Part shown: in pieces, positions 9,106 to 18,626 of the stretch
How positions within the stretch are numbered: the stretch's first letter is position 1
Layout of the letters: every line of letters starts with the position of its first letter
Assembly: GCA_039191215.1 (NCBI GenBank)
Contig: JBCCXT010000013.1
Coordinates: forward strand, 1-64,000
Direction: 5' to 3'
From: HKCCE3408 sp039191215
GTDB taxonomy: Bacteria; Pseudomonadota; Alphaproteobacteria; Rhodobacterales; Rhodobacteraceae
Length of the DNA: 64,000 nucleotides
Notes under the pieces: generated by a model
Seen by the model: only the letters and a program-made list of their open reading frames with translations
Told to the model about the DNA's origin: nothing
Database searches by the model: none
Position numbers and translations under genes: made by a program

Positions 9106-9912
9106 ATGTACGACGGACGACCAGATGCGCAACACTTGCAGCGGAGCGAGGGACGCGCGGAGGTGATGCTAGGACCCAAAGGGCTCGAACGGCTCTATCA
9201 ACGCGGCGCGGCCAAGGCGATGCTGCCGCGCATTGGCCATTCGGCGCCGGAAGTGGTTTTTCTCAATACTGCCGGTGGCTTGACCGGCGGCGACCGGTTC
9301 AGCTCAGCGCTGAAGCTGCGAAGCGGCGCGGCCACAGGCACGACGCAAACCGCGGAGCGGGCCTATCGCAGTCCGGTTGGGCGCGCGGACGTCACTGTGC
9401 GCCTGGATGTTGGGCCGGGCGCGTCCCTGGCCTGGTTGCCGCAAGAGACCATTCTCTATGATGGTGCCGCGATGACGCGCGATACCGAGGCCGTTTTAGG
9501 TGACGGCGCACGCCTGGTCTTGTGCGACATGATCGTACTGGGCCGGATCGCTATGGGCGAGGACGTGCGCAGGCTTGATCTCATCGACCGCCGCCAGGTG
9601 ACGCGCCGCGGGAGACCGGTCTTGATCGAAGCGCTGCGGCTGGGCGCGGGCGATCTGGCCCGGCGTGGCGCAGCCGGGCTGCGCGGCGCCCGCGCAATTG
9701 CGGCCCTGCATCTGATTGCCGATGATGCGCCGGACCGGCTGGCGCCGCTGCGCAATCTGTTGCCCGAGGACATGGCCGTCGCGGCCTCGGCCTGGGACGG
9801 ACGGCTATCGCTGCGTGCCATGGACGCCGACCCGGCGCGACTGCGCGATCTTCTGACACGGCTCATCCCCTGTCTGACAGGCCGCCCGCTGCCGCGGGTC
9901 TGGCCGACATAA
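9106..9912 (+). CDS. ureD: Urease accessory protein UreD
   Basis: UreD (UreH) is the scaffold that, with UreF and UreG, delivers nickel to apo-urease. The 268-residue protein has the family core VVFLNTAGGLTGGDRF near residues 47-62, then YRSPVGRADVTVRL and LAWLPQETILYDGA. It opens the urease cluster in the usual order ureD-ureA. The chosen ATG lacks a good ribosome site; an internal ATG at 9166 sits directly behind GGAGGTG but is too close to it, so the start is uncertain by about 20 codons. Confidence 0.93.
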   Translation: MYDGRPDAQHLQRSEGRAEVMLGPKGLERLYQRGAAKAMLPRIGHSAPEVVFLNTAGGLTGGDRFSSALKLRSGAATGTTQTAERAYRSPVGRADVTVRLDVGPGASLAWLPQETILYDGAAMTRDTEAVLGDGARLVLCDMIVLGRIAMGEDVRRLDLIDRRQVTRRGRPVLIEALRLGAGDLARRGAAGLRGARAIAALHLIADDAPDRLAPLRNLLPEDMAVAASAWDGRLSLRAMDADPARLRDLLTRLIPCLTGRPLPRVWPT

Positions 9913-9936
9913 ACGACCCGCTGCTTTGGAGACGAC

Positions 9937-10239
9937 ATGAACCTCACCCCCCGAGAAAAGGACAAACTTCTGGTCTCAATGGCGGCCATGGTTGCGCGCA
10001 ACCGGCTGTTGCGTGGTGTCAAGCTGAACCACCCGGAAGCCATTGCCCTGATTACCGATTTTGTTGTCGAAGGCGCGCGCGACGGGCGCGCGGTTGCCGA
10101 TCTGATGCAGGCAGGTGGCGAGGTCGTCACGGCCGAGCAATGCATGCCTGGCATCGCCGAGATGATCCATGAGGTGCAAGTTGAAGCCACCTTTCCCGAC
10201 GGCACCAAGCTTGTGACCGTCCACCATCCGATCCGATAA
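9937..10239 (+). CDS. ureA: Urease gamma subunit
   Basis: Smallest structural subunit of the nickel enzyme that hydrolyses urea to ammonia and carbamate. The 100-residue sequence MNLTPREKDKLLVSMAAMVA through GVKLNHPEAIALITDF and ending VTVHHPIR is a full-length match to the UreA family. It lies 24 bp after ureD and 12 bp before ureB. Confidence 0.97.
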   Translation: MNLTPREKDKLLVSMAAMVARNRLLRGVKLNHPEAIALITDFVVEGARDGRAVADLMQAGGEVVTAEQCMPGIAEMIHEVQVEATFPDGTKLVTVHHPIR

Positions 10240-10251
10240 AGAAGGGACGCC

Positions 10252-10563
10252 ATGAAACCTGGAGAGATACTGCCTGCCCCGGGTGAGATCACGCTGAACG
10301 AAGGTGCCGCAGCGCTCACGATGCGCGTTGCCAATACCGGCGACCGGCCGGTCCAGGTTGGCAGCCATTACCATTTCGCCGAAGCCAACAGCGCGCTGGA
10401 TTTTGACCGCAATGTCGCGCGCGGCCATCGGCTTGATATCGCCGCCGGGACGGCCGTTCGATTTGAGCCCGGCCAGAGCCGCGATGTGACGCTGGTGCCG
10501 TTTGGCGGCGACCGGCGCGTCTTTGGATTTAACCAGTCGGTTATGGGAGCTCTTGATCCATGA
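10252..10563 (+). CDS. ureB: Urease beta subunit
   Basis: Second structural subunit of the three-subunit bacterial urease. 103 residues with the hallmark VGSHYHFAEANSALDFDR and the ending FGGDRRVFGFNQSVMG. The stop codon overlaps the ATG of the next small gene (ATGA), pointing to translational coupling. In most urease operons ureC follows directly; here more than 2.6 kb of other genes intervene. Confidence 0.96.
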   Translation: MKPGEILPAPGEITLNEGAAALTMRVANTGDRPVQVGSHYHFAEANSALDFDRNVARGHRLDIAAGTAVRFEPGQSRDVTLVPFGGDRRVFGFNQSVMGALDP

Positions 10564-10871
10564 TACCCGATACAGCCTTTCGAATGTGGAAAGCGGGATT
10601 TGATGTGGCCCGTCTTGGCCTTGAGGCCAATGCCGTGATGTGGATGCGCGTGTTAGGCATGGGCGGGGCCTGGAACACGCCGTTTGATGAAAGCTGGCGG
10701 ATGTGGCGTGAAAAGCCGCAGGCCTTTGTTGAGGCCACGGGCCGGGCGTCCGAGGCGCTGATGCGCGGCAAGACTCCGGATTTGGCGCTGAGCGCGGCCG
10801 TCATCCCGCTTGCGCGCATAGCGCGCGGCAATCGCCAACGTCTGGCCCGCAGGGGCCCACGCGCGCGATGA
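10560..10871 (+). CDS. Small conserved-type protein in urease operon
   Basis: A 103-residue, Arg/Met/Trp-rich, helical-looking protein (FRMWKAGFDVARLGLEANAV, then WNTPFDESWRMWREKPQAF) with a very basic tail (RQRLARRGPRAR). It resembles small Rhodobacterales proteins that databases often label 'antifreeze protein', a name I regard as unsupported. The pattern could suit a phasin-like or surface-binding helical bundle. Start overlap with ureB makes it part of the urease transcript. Function unknown. Confidence 0.7.
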   Translation: MIPDTAFRMWKAGFDVARLGLEANAVMWMRVLGMGGAWNTPFDESWRMWREKPQAFVEATGRASEALMRGKTPDLALSAAVIPLARIARGNRQRLARRGPRAR

Positions 10872-10910
10872 CCTAAACGTTTCTAGCTGCTAGAGAAAAG
10901 GGGAAAGAAA

Positions 10911-11726
10911 ATGTGTGACGCATATGTGATCAATTCGGTGAAGGAGCGGATGATTTCGCGCCGCAACTTCTTTAAAGGCACGGCGGCAGCGACGGCGGGC
11001 GCGGCTCTGGCCAGCATGGTGTCACCCAGTGCGGCCTTGGCCGATGGCCATAGCCAGGTCATTGATCTGACCCACACGCTGACACCAGATTTTCCGACCT
11101 ATTTCGGCACCCCCCAATTTGCCACCGAGTCGGTTTTTAACTTTGGCGACAACGGGTTCAACTTGTTGAACCTTACGATCAATGAGCATACGGGCACTCA
11201 TATCGATGCGCCGCTGCACTTTTCCGAGGATGGGCAATCCGTCGATGAATTGGCGATCTCAAGCTTGGTCGCACCACTTTGCGTGATCGACATTGCAGCG
11301 CGCGCGGCCGAGGATCCCGACACGCGTGTCACGCCCGAAGATGTGCAGGCTTGGATCGATGCCAATGGCGAAATACCCGATGGCGCCTGTGTGGCGATGA
11401 ATTCGGGCTGGGATGCAAAGGTCACAACCGACGCCTTCCGCGGCTTTGACGGGGAGGTGCTGCATTTCCCAGGCTTCCACGCTGAGGCCGCCGAAATGCT
11501 GCTCGAAACCGGTGCGGGCTCCATCGGTGTCGACACCCTGTCGCTCGACTATGGGCTTTCGGGCGATTTTATCACCCATTACACATGGTTGCCCGCGGGC
11601 CGCATCGGCATAGAGAACATAAAGAACCTCTCAGAGGTGCCAGCGGCAGGTGCCACGATCATCATCGGCGCGCCAAAATTAGCCGGTGGGACGGGCGGTC
11701 CATCGCGCATCTTTGCGCTTGTTTGA
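10911..11726 (+). CDS. Tat-exported cyclase-family metal hydrolase
   Basis: A 271-residue protein with an N-terminal twin-arginine signal (SRRNFFKG near residues 16-23, then an alanine-rich hydrophobic stretch ending SAALADG). The mature part carries the metal-dependent cyclase/kynurenine-formamidase-like signature HTGTHIDAPLHF. Family members hydrolyse amides or lactones using Mn or Zn; the substrate here cannot be read from sequence. Two starts are possible: ATG at 10911 behind AAGGGGAAAG, or ATG at 10950 behind AAGGAG; the second would leave just two residues before the twin arginines. Its stop overlaps the next start. Its place inside a urease operon is unusual. Confidence 0.85.
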   Translation: MCDAYVINSVKERMISRRNFFKGTAAATAGAALASMVSPSAALADGHSQVIDLTHTLTPDFPTYFGTPQFATESVFNFGDNGFNLLNLTINEHTGTHIDAPLHFSEDGQSVDELAISSLVAPLCVIDIAARAAEDPDTRVTPEDVQAWIDANGEIPDGACVAMNSGWDAKVTTDAFRGFDGEVLHFPGFHAEAAEMLLETGAGSIGVDTLSLDYGLSGDFITHYTWLPAGRIGIENIKNLSEVPAAGATIIIGAPKLAGGTGGPSRIFALV

Positions 11727-12121
11727 TGGCCAGCCTGCCGCTTTTGGATGACGATGCGCTCTCGCCCGAGGCGGCAGCCATCTTTGCCGATATCCGTGCC
11801 ACGCGTGGCACAGACGATGTCAACAATATGTGGCGCGCTTTGGCCCATGACCCTGAAAACATGGGCGTAATCTGGAACCGTCTAAAAGAGGTCATGGGCC
11901 CCGGCGCGCTCGACCCGCTGGTCAAAGAGATGATTTATGTCGCCGTCTCGACCGCCAATGGCTGCAGCTATTGCATCCATTCCCACACAGCCAGTGCGAA
12001 GGCCAAAGGCATGACGCCGCAGATGCATGCCGAATTGCTGGCGGTGATCGGCATGGCCAGCCAGACCAACGCGCTTGCGACAGCGCTTCAGGTGGAGACG
12101 GACGATGTCTTCAAGATGTGA
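11726..12121 (+). CDS. Carboxymuconolactone decarboxylase-like (AhpD fold) protein
   Basis: 131 residues with the AhpD/CMD core VKEMIYVAVSTANGCSYC followed by IHSHTASAKAKGM, including the redox-type CxxC with the downstream histidine. Proteins with this CxxC-H pattern act as peroxidase-linked thiol enzymes or decarboxylases. The ATG overlaps the cyclase stop (TGATG), so the pair is translationally coupled and may act on the same compound. Partner and substrate are unknown. Confidence 0.85.
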   Translation: MASLPLLDDDALSPEAAAIFADIRATRGTDDVNNMWRALAHDPENMGVIWNRLKEVMGPGALDPLVKEMIYVAVSTANGCSYCIHSHTASAKAKGMTPQMHAELLAVIGMASQTNALATALQVETDDVFKM

Positions 12122-12127
12122 AAGCTG

Positions 12128-13108
12128 ATGGCCGAGTTACCGCCGCGCAGCGTCGAAGATGAGATCATGCACCAGGTTGAGGTGATCCACCGTGACCTGG
12201 AACGGACATTCGATGAACGTCTGAGCGAGCAGAAAAAGCTCATGTCCGAGGAAGTGTCATCCTACAGGCGCACGCTTTTGTGGTTCACCTCCGGGATCGG
12301 TGCGCTGGTCCTTGGGCTGGTTGTGACTTGGGCCAATAACCGCATCGACACCACGGTGGCGACCGAGATCTCGAACCTGGAAGAAAGGTTAGGCGGGCGC
12401 CTGGCCGAGCTGTTTGATGGTCAGCGCGCGCTTATGGAAGAGCAGATCGAAGCCCGTCTGGAAGAGGAGCTTGCCGTCTCGACGCTGTTGCCGCTTCTGG
12501 TGGCTGAGGCGCTGGCCATGTCACCGGATGAATCGCTGTCTTATACAGGCCCTGCAGCCGATGAAGTCCTGTCCGGATTGTCCGATGTGCGCGATGAAAT
12601 CATGGCTTTGGAAGGTGTTCCGCGCAACATCGCGCTTCGCCGAATTGCCGCGGTTATGCGGGCGTTCTGGGCCGCGGGCGACTATAGCCGGGTGATCGAG
12701 ACCTACACGATCTTTGGACCTGCATTGCTGGAGCATGTCGATGCTGCGGCGACGCTTTTGGAATCCGGTGTGAGCATTTTGGTGGTCGAAGGCCACGGCC
12801 CCCAAAATGAAGATTTCATTGAGGATTTGCTTGGTCACCGGACCGAGGACCCGTTCGGCGCGATGTTAAGCGAGTTGCTCACTGTCATGGTCGACCACCC
12901 GCCGCCTTGGGATTCCGATCAATTGCGCGACGCCGTGATGTCGGTCGAATCCGGCATGCAGGGTTTTGCCGAAGAATCGGCCCAGGTCATCTTTCTGCTA
13001 GAGCATGAAACCAGACCCGGTGAGTACAACCACTCGATCGCCGGGCGCGCGCGTTACAATCAGATCCTCGAGACCCTGTCCGAGGTCGCGGCCGGGGGAC
13101 AAAATTGA
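12128..13108 (+). CDS. Membrane-anchored coiled-coil protein, unrecognised
   Basis: 326 residues. A charged helical N terminus (about 1-48) precedes one transmembrane helix (LLWFTSGIGALVLGLVVTW, about 50-68). A predicted coiled coil rich in Glu/Arg follows to about 115, then a mostly acidic helical domain of about 200 residues with no motif I recognise. There is no signal peptide, so the likely topology is N-in with the large domain outside the cytoplasm. It is 6 bp downstream of the CMD gene and just before ureC, so it belongs to the urease transcript. No function can be assigned. Confidence 0.75.
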   Translation: MAELPPRSVEDEIMHQVEVIHRDLERTFDERLSEQKKLMSEEVSSYRRTLLWFTSGIGALVLGLVVTWANNRIDTTVATEISNLEERLGGRLAELFDGQRALMEEQIEARLEEELAVSTLLPLLVAEALAMSPDESLSYTGPAADEVLSGLSDVRDEIMALEGVPRNIALRRIAAVMRAFWAAGDYSRVIETYTIFGPALLEHVDAAATLLESGVSILVVEGHGPQNEDFIEDLLGHRTEDPFGAMLSELLTVMVDHPPPWDSDQLRDAVMSVESGMQGFAEESAQVIFLLEHETRPGEYNHSIAGRARYNQILETLSEVAAGGQN

Positions 13109-13206
13109 TGCCGGTCGGGCGCGATTGGATACGCCGCAACGTGCCCGCAAAACCCCGCTACTCGCCGAACCGCGTGACGCGCTTGCTCGCCCCCAATAAG
13201 GACTAA
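13108..13206 (+). CDS. Possible 32-residue basic mini-protein
   Basis: This ORF starts in a TGATG overlap with the stop of the preceding membrane protein and ends 5 bp before the ureC ATG, filling the gap exactly. The product (MPVGRDWIRRNVPAKPRY... ending LLAPNKD) is strongly basic. Overlap and fit suggest translational relay into ureC, but an ORF this short can arise by chance. The AAGGAC near 13198 could serve as the ureC ribosome site regardless. Confidence 0.3.
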   Translation: MPVGRDWIRRNVPAKPRYSPNRVTRLLAPNKD

Positions 13207-13211
13207 GATAG

Positions 13212-14921
<1,710 letters not shown>

Positions 14922-14994
14922 GCCTATCAGCCCTTGCCCCGGCAGGGCACGGAGGCCATGAAAGGATGGGGTGTTTTACGGAGGAGACCCAACG

Positions 14995-15672
14995 ATGAAA
15001 CGCGTGATCGGAGCGGCAATTCTGACCGCACTTGCCGGGGCGGCCAGCGCGCAATGCCCGACCACATTCGCGGATGCCTCACACGGGGTTTTTGTGCAGT
15101 TTGACGACTATGTCGTGCGCTATGACCGGCGCCCGGACGGCGTTGTCGAAGAGCTCGAATTTGATACCGAAAATGAGACCGGCTACCGCTATCTCAGCCA
15201 GCACGGCATCTTGGTTTTGGAAAGCTGGGAGATGCAGTTCGGCGCGGCGAATTTGTCGACCTATGAGGTCATCAGTTATGACCAGCCGCTGCCCACGCAA
15301 ATCACCGCGGGCATGGTCTATTCCACCGGCACGCTTGTGCAATATGGCAGCGAGGCGCCTTATCGCGAGCCGCTGACCATCACCGTCGGTCCGCAAAGCA
15401 CGCAACAGATCGGCGCCTGTGCGATGCAGGTCATGCAGGTCGAAATGCGCACCGGGCCGGCGGGCGACGAATACATCAGCAGCTTCACGTTCTTTCCCGC
15501 GCTTGGTTTTGGCGTCTTCATTGGTGGCGGGCCGCTTGGCGGGCAGCAGGACATGTATCCGCCGACCTATATCGGGACCCAACCGCCGATGCTGGCCGCC
15601 GCGCCGCCTTTGAACACACCGCCGCCACCGACGCCCCCATCCGCGCCGCCGGCCAGTTCGACGGGCAAATGA
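14995..15672 (+). CDS. Secreted protein with proline-rich tail, unrecognised
   Basis: 225 residues starting with a Sec signal peptide (MKRVIGAAILTALAGAASA, then QCPTTF). The body is beta-strand-like with two or three cysteines, and the C terminus is a Pro/Ala/Ser tail (PPPPTPPSAPPASSTGK). I chose the ATG behind GGAGGAGACCC over one eight codons upstream because it begins the signal peptide. The stop overlaps the ureE ATG (ATGA), placing it firmly in the urease transcript. Role unknown; a periplasmic partner of urea or nickel handling is only a guess. Confidence 0.75.
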   Translation: MKRVIGAAILTALAGAASAQCPTTFADASHGVFVQFDDYVVRYDRRPDGVVEELEFDTENETGYRYLSQHGILVLESWEMQFGAANLSTYEVISYDQPLPTQITAGMVYSTGTLVQYGSEAPYREPLTITVGPQSTQQIGACAMQVMQVEMRTGPAGDEYISSFTFFPALGFGVFIGGGPLGGQQDMYPPTYIGTQPPMLAAAPPLNTPPPPTPPSAPPASSTGK

Positions 15673-16166
15673 CGCTTCACGCACAAGGCATTGCGCGGGC
15701 GGGCGACTGGGCTGGGCCTGCCATCGCCCGCCTCGTGCTCGACTATGAGGGCCGGTTCTTGCGTCGCAAACGCCTGGTATCCGAGGAGGGCCAGGCCGTG
15801 ATGGTTGATCTGGCCGAGACGGTCTCTCTCGGCGCCGGTGATGCGCTGATGGCAAGCGAAGGCGCCGTTGAGGTTGTTGCAGCACCTGAAGCGCTCATCC
15901 GGGTGGCAGGTGATTTGCCGCGCCTTGCTTGGCATATCGGAAACCGCCATACGCCCTGTCAAATCGCCGGTGATCACCTGCTGATCCGCGCAGATCACGT
16001 GCTTGAGGCGATGCTAATGGGGCTTGGTGCCACCCTTTCTCCGGTGACGGCGGCCTTCACGCCCGAAGGTGGCGCCTACGGCTATGGTCGGACCCATGGC
16101 CATGCGCACGGCCCCGCAGATCACCATCGCGCAGATCACCATCACGCACACCACCATGACGTCTGA
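15669..16166 (+). CDS. ureE: Urease accessory protein UreE (nickel metallochaperone)
   Basis: UreE supplies Ni2+ to the UreG-containing activation complex. The 165-residue protein contains the central conserved block LAWHIGNRHTPCQI, whose histidine is the interface nickel site. A histidine-rich C-terminal tail (HGHAHGPADHHRADHHHAHH) is typical of nickel-storing UreE. The end overlaps ureF by 11 bp in another frame. Confidence 0.96.
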   Translation: MTLHAQGIARAGDWAGPAIARLVLDYEGRFLRRKRLVSEEGQAVMVDLAETVSLGAGDALMASEGAVEVVAAPEALIRVAGDLPRLAWHIGNRHTPCQIAGDHLLIRADHVLEAMLMGLGATLSPVTAAFTPEGGAYGYGRTHGHAHGPADHHRADHHHAHHHDV

Positions 16167-16797
16167 TGCCGCAGGGCTTTTGACCCTGTCGCAATGGCTG
16201 TCGCCTGCCTTTCCGGTCTCGGCATTCGCTTATAGCGGCGGATTGGAGGCCGCGGTCGCCAGCGGCGCTGTCAGTGATGAGGCCGCTGTGAGCGATTGGA
16301 TCGGGGCTGTCGTCGTGGCAGGTGCGGCGCGCAATGATGCGATCCTGCTCTGTCTGGCATTGCGCGGTGAGATGGCCCATCCGGCGCTTGCCGATCTAGC
16401 CTGCGCCCTGGCCGGATCGGCGGAGCGTTGGCGCGAGACATACGAGCAGGGCGCGGCCTTCGCGCGCACCTTGGCCGAGATGGGCCGGACACTGCCCGCC
16501 GCCCCGTATCCGGTTGCCTTGGGGATCGCTGCGCGGGATTTGGGCCTTCCCGATACGCTTGTGGCGCAGCTGTTTTTGCAAGCCCAGGTTGCCAATCTGG
16601 TCTCTGCGGCCATCCGGCTGGTGCCCTTGGGCCAAGCGGCGGGTCAGCGCATCATCGCAGGGTTGGGCGAGCAGATCGCCCGTGTCGCGGCAGAGGCGGT
16701 CGTCGCCGGACCCGACGATCTTGGATCCGCGACCCTGGGCGCGGAGCTGGCCGCGCTAGAGCACGAGACCCTGCCTGTGCGTTTGTTTCGGAGCTGA
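16156..16797 (+). CDS. ureF: Urease accessory protein UreF
   Basis: UreF links UreD to the GTPase UreG during nickel insertion and is thought to act as a fidelity factor. 213 residues with the family opening LLTLSQWLSPAFPVSAFAYS followed by GGLEAAV, all-helical. I start it at MTSDAAGLL, where homology to UreF begins, inside the histidine-tail codons of ureE; upstream codons in this frame are only the shifted His repeat. Confidence 0.95.
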   Translation: MTSDAAGLLTLSQWLSPAFPVSAFAYSGGLEAAVASGAVSDEAAVSDWIGAVVVAGAARNDAILLCLALRGEMAHPALADLACALAGSAERWRETYEQGAAFARTLAEMGRTLPAAPYPVALGIAARDLGLPDTLVAQLFLQAQVANLVSAAIRLVPLGQAAGQRIIAGLGEQIARVAAEAVVAGPDDLGSATLGAELAALEHETLPVRLFRS

Positions 16798-16801
16798 CGG
16801 G

Positions 16802-17416
16802 ATGATCAACACCAAACACGGGCCCCTGCGGGTTGGCATCGGCGGGCCGGTCGGCGCCGGTAAGACCACATTGACCGAAAAACTGTGTCGGGCGATGGCG
16901 GCGGAATACTCGGTCGCCGTCATAACCAATGATATCTACACATCCGAGGATGCCGACTATCTGCTGCGTGTCCAGGCGCTGCCGGCAGAGCGTATTCGCG
17001 GCGTTGAAACAGGGGGCTGTCCGCATACTGCAATCCGCGAGGATGCCAGCGTGAACCTGGCCGCTTTGGCCGAATTTCGCGACACGCTGCCCGATCTCGA
17101 CCTGGTCTTTATTGAATCGGGTGGCGACAATCTGGCCGCGACGTTCTCTCCCGAACTGGCCGATCTGACGCTTTACGTCATCGACACAGCGGCTGGGCAG
17201 GATATTCCGCGAAAAAAAGGGCCAGGCGTGACCCGGTCCGACCTGCTGATTGTCAATAAAACCGACCTGGCCCCGCATGTCGGCGTTGACCCTGGGCTTT
17301 TGGAAAGCGACACACGCGCGGCCCGTGGCGCGCGGCCTTTCGTATTGGCCGCGTTGCGCCAAGACCGCGGCGTCGGCGAAGTTGTCGCGTTTTTGAAAGA
17401 GGCGGGCGGTCTTTAG
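16802..17416 (+). CDS. ureG: Urease accessory GTPase UreG
   Basis: SIMIBI-class GTPase whose GTP hydrolysis drives nickel delivery to urease. 204 residues with P-loop GGPVGAGKTTL, the invariant metal-site motif ETGGCPHTAIRED (Cys-Pro-His), FIESGGDNL and the guanine-specificity motif VNKTDLAPH. It closes the urease cluster, 4 bp after ureF. The following gene is convergent. Confidence 0.97.
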   Translation: MINTKHGPLRVGIGGPVGAGKTTLTEKLCRAMAAEYSVAVITNDIYTSEDADYLLRVQALPAERIRGVETGGCPHTAIREDASVNLAALAEFRDTLPDLDLVFIESGGDNLAATFSPELADLTLYVIDTAAGQDIPRKKGPGVTRSDLLIVNKTDLAPHVGVDPGLLESDTRAARGARPFVLAALRQDRGVGEVVAFLKEAGGL

Positions 17417-17459
17417 GCGCTACTCAAGGCTGGCCATGCGCACGCACCGATCGCCGGGG

Positions 17460-18425
17460 TTAGCCGCCCATGCGCCGCTGTGGTTCGGCTGAGCCGCCAA
17501 GGCGCCCACGAAAAAGCTGCACCGCGTCGTCGAAGCGGCCGTCTTTTACCAGGCGCTGGCCGTATTCGGCTGCCGCCAAGGCCAGGCGCGGATGGCCGGT
17601 CTGATCTGCATTGGCGATCAGCTTGCCGAGATAGGGTGCAAAAAGTCTGCGGGCCGGGCGGCTGGCGCGGGCAAAATCGAGCGTTGTCACGGGCCCGTCG
17701 GCGGCGCGTCGGACCAGATCCCACAATGTGCCGCCCGCTGCCAGCATCGCGCCAATGGCCATCCCGCCATGGCGAAGCTTGTGGCGCGTCGTGTTCGCGC
17801 CATCAAAAAGTGCCGCGTGGGAGGCCGACATGACATCAGCCGGGTCGTAGACGAGCGTGATGGCTTCGGCCGCCTCTGCCATTGCTGGCGCATAGCCGTA
17901 TCGGTCGGTGAAATCCATCGACCAGGCATTGCGAAAGCGCCGCTCAAACGGGGCGGCGCCGCGGTCAAGCGTGGCCGCCGGGCTGATCGCCAATACCCGC
18001 GCAAATGGGGCCGCAACCGAATAGGTCAGCGCGCCGTAGCCGCACATCGGGCCGAGCCCAAGAAACAAAATGCGATCGAACTGATCAAAAAAGCCCGCAT
18101 CGATCAACTCGTCAAAGAACGCGAACAGCTTCTCGTCGCGGAACCAGGTCTGCCGCGCGCCTAGGATATTCAGCAGCGAGACTTGGTCGCGCTCGACCGC
18201 CCGGAAACCCAAGGGCAGGCCGTCTTTGGTTCGCCCGATCACACGCTCGGCTGCGTCAAATGTCACAAGAAGCGTGTCGCCCTCTTCGACGTAAAGCGCG
18301 GAATGGGTCGATGACAGGCGACGGAAAAACCCATGCGCACGCCCTATTTCGGACAGACGGCTCAGGCGCGTGGCTTTGCTCAGCCGACTGAGCTCCTCAG
18401 CCGCTGCTAGGTCCGAATTGCTCAT
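17460..18425 (-). CDS. Unrecognised cytoplasmic protein, possible hydrolase fold
   Basis: 321 residues from ATG at 18425; a GTG at 18467 could add 14 residues, but the ATG has GAGG upstream at a better position. The middle contains ILFLGLGPMCGYGALTYSVA, which looks like a nucleotide- or nucleophile-elbow strand-turn-helix of an alpha/beta fold. The C-terminal section resembles a short helical repeat (RLALAAAEYGQRLVKDGRF). No signal peptide or membrane helix. It is convergent with ureG and separate from the urease unit. I cannot assign a function. Confidence 0.65.
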   Translation of the reverse strand: MSNSDLAAAEELSRLSKATRLSRLSEIGRAHGFFRRLSSTHSALYVEEGDTLLVTFDAAERVIGRTKDGLPLGFRAVERDQVSLLNILGARQTWFRDEKLFAFFDELIDAGFFDQFDRILFLGLGPMCGYGALTYSVAAPFARVLAISPAATLDRGAAPFERRFRNAWSMDFTDRYGYAPAMAEAAEAITLVYDPADVMSASHAALFDGANTTRHKLRHGGMAIGAMLAAGGTLWDLVRRAADGPVTTLDFARASRPARRLFAPYLGKLIANADQTGHPRLALAAAEYGQRLVKDGRFDDAVQLFRGRLGGSAEPQRRMGG

Positions 18426-18626
18426 TTTTTCGGCCTCACTCGTCAAACCCCCGAACCATCCGAACACGCAATCTCAACGCCAGATTATCAGATTTACACA
18501 TTATTAACACAAGTCCCAATTGTGCGTTTGAGACATCGCTAATGGGGCATCACGCGGCTATTCTGCGCGCAAATTGCGGTCTGCCCAATTACGCATCCAG
18601 AACGAGACTGCACAGCCTGATTCAGG

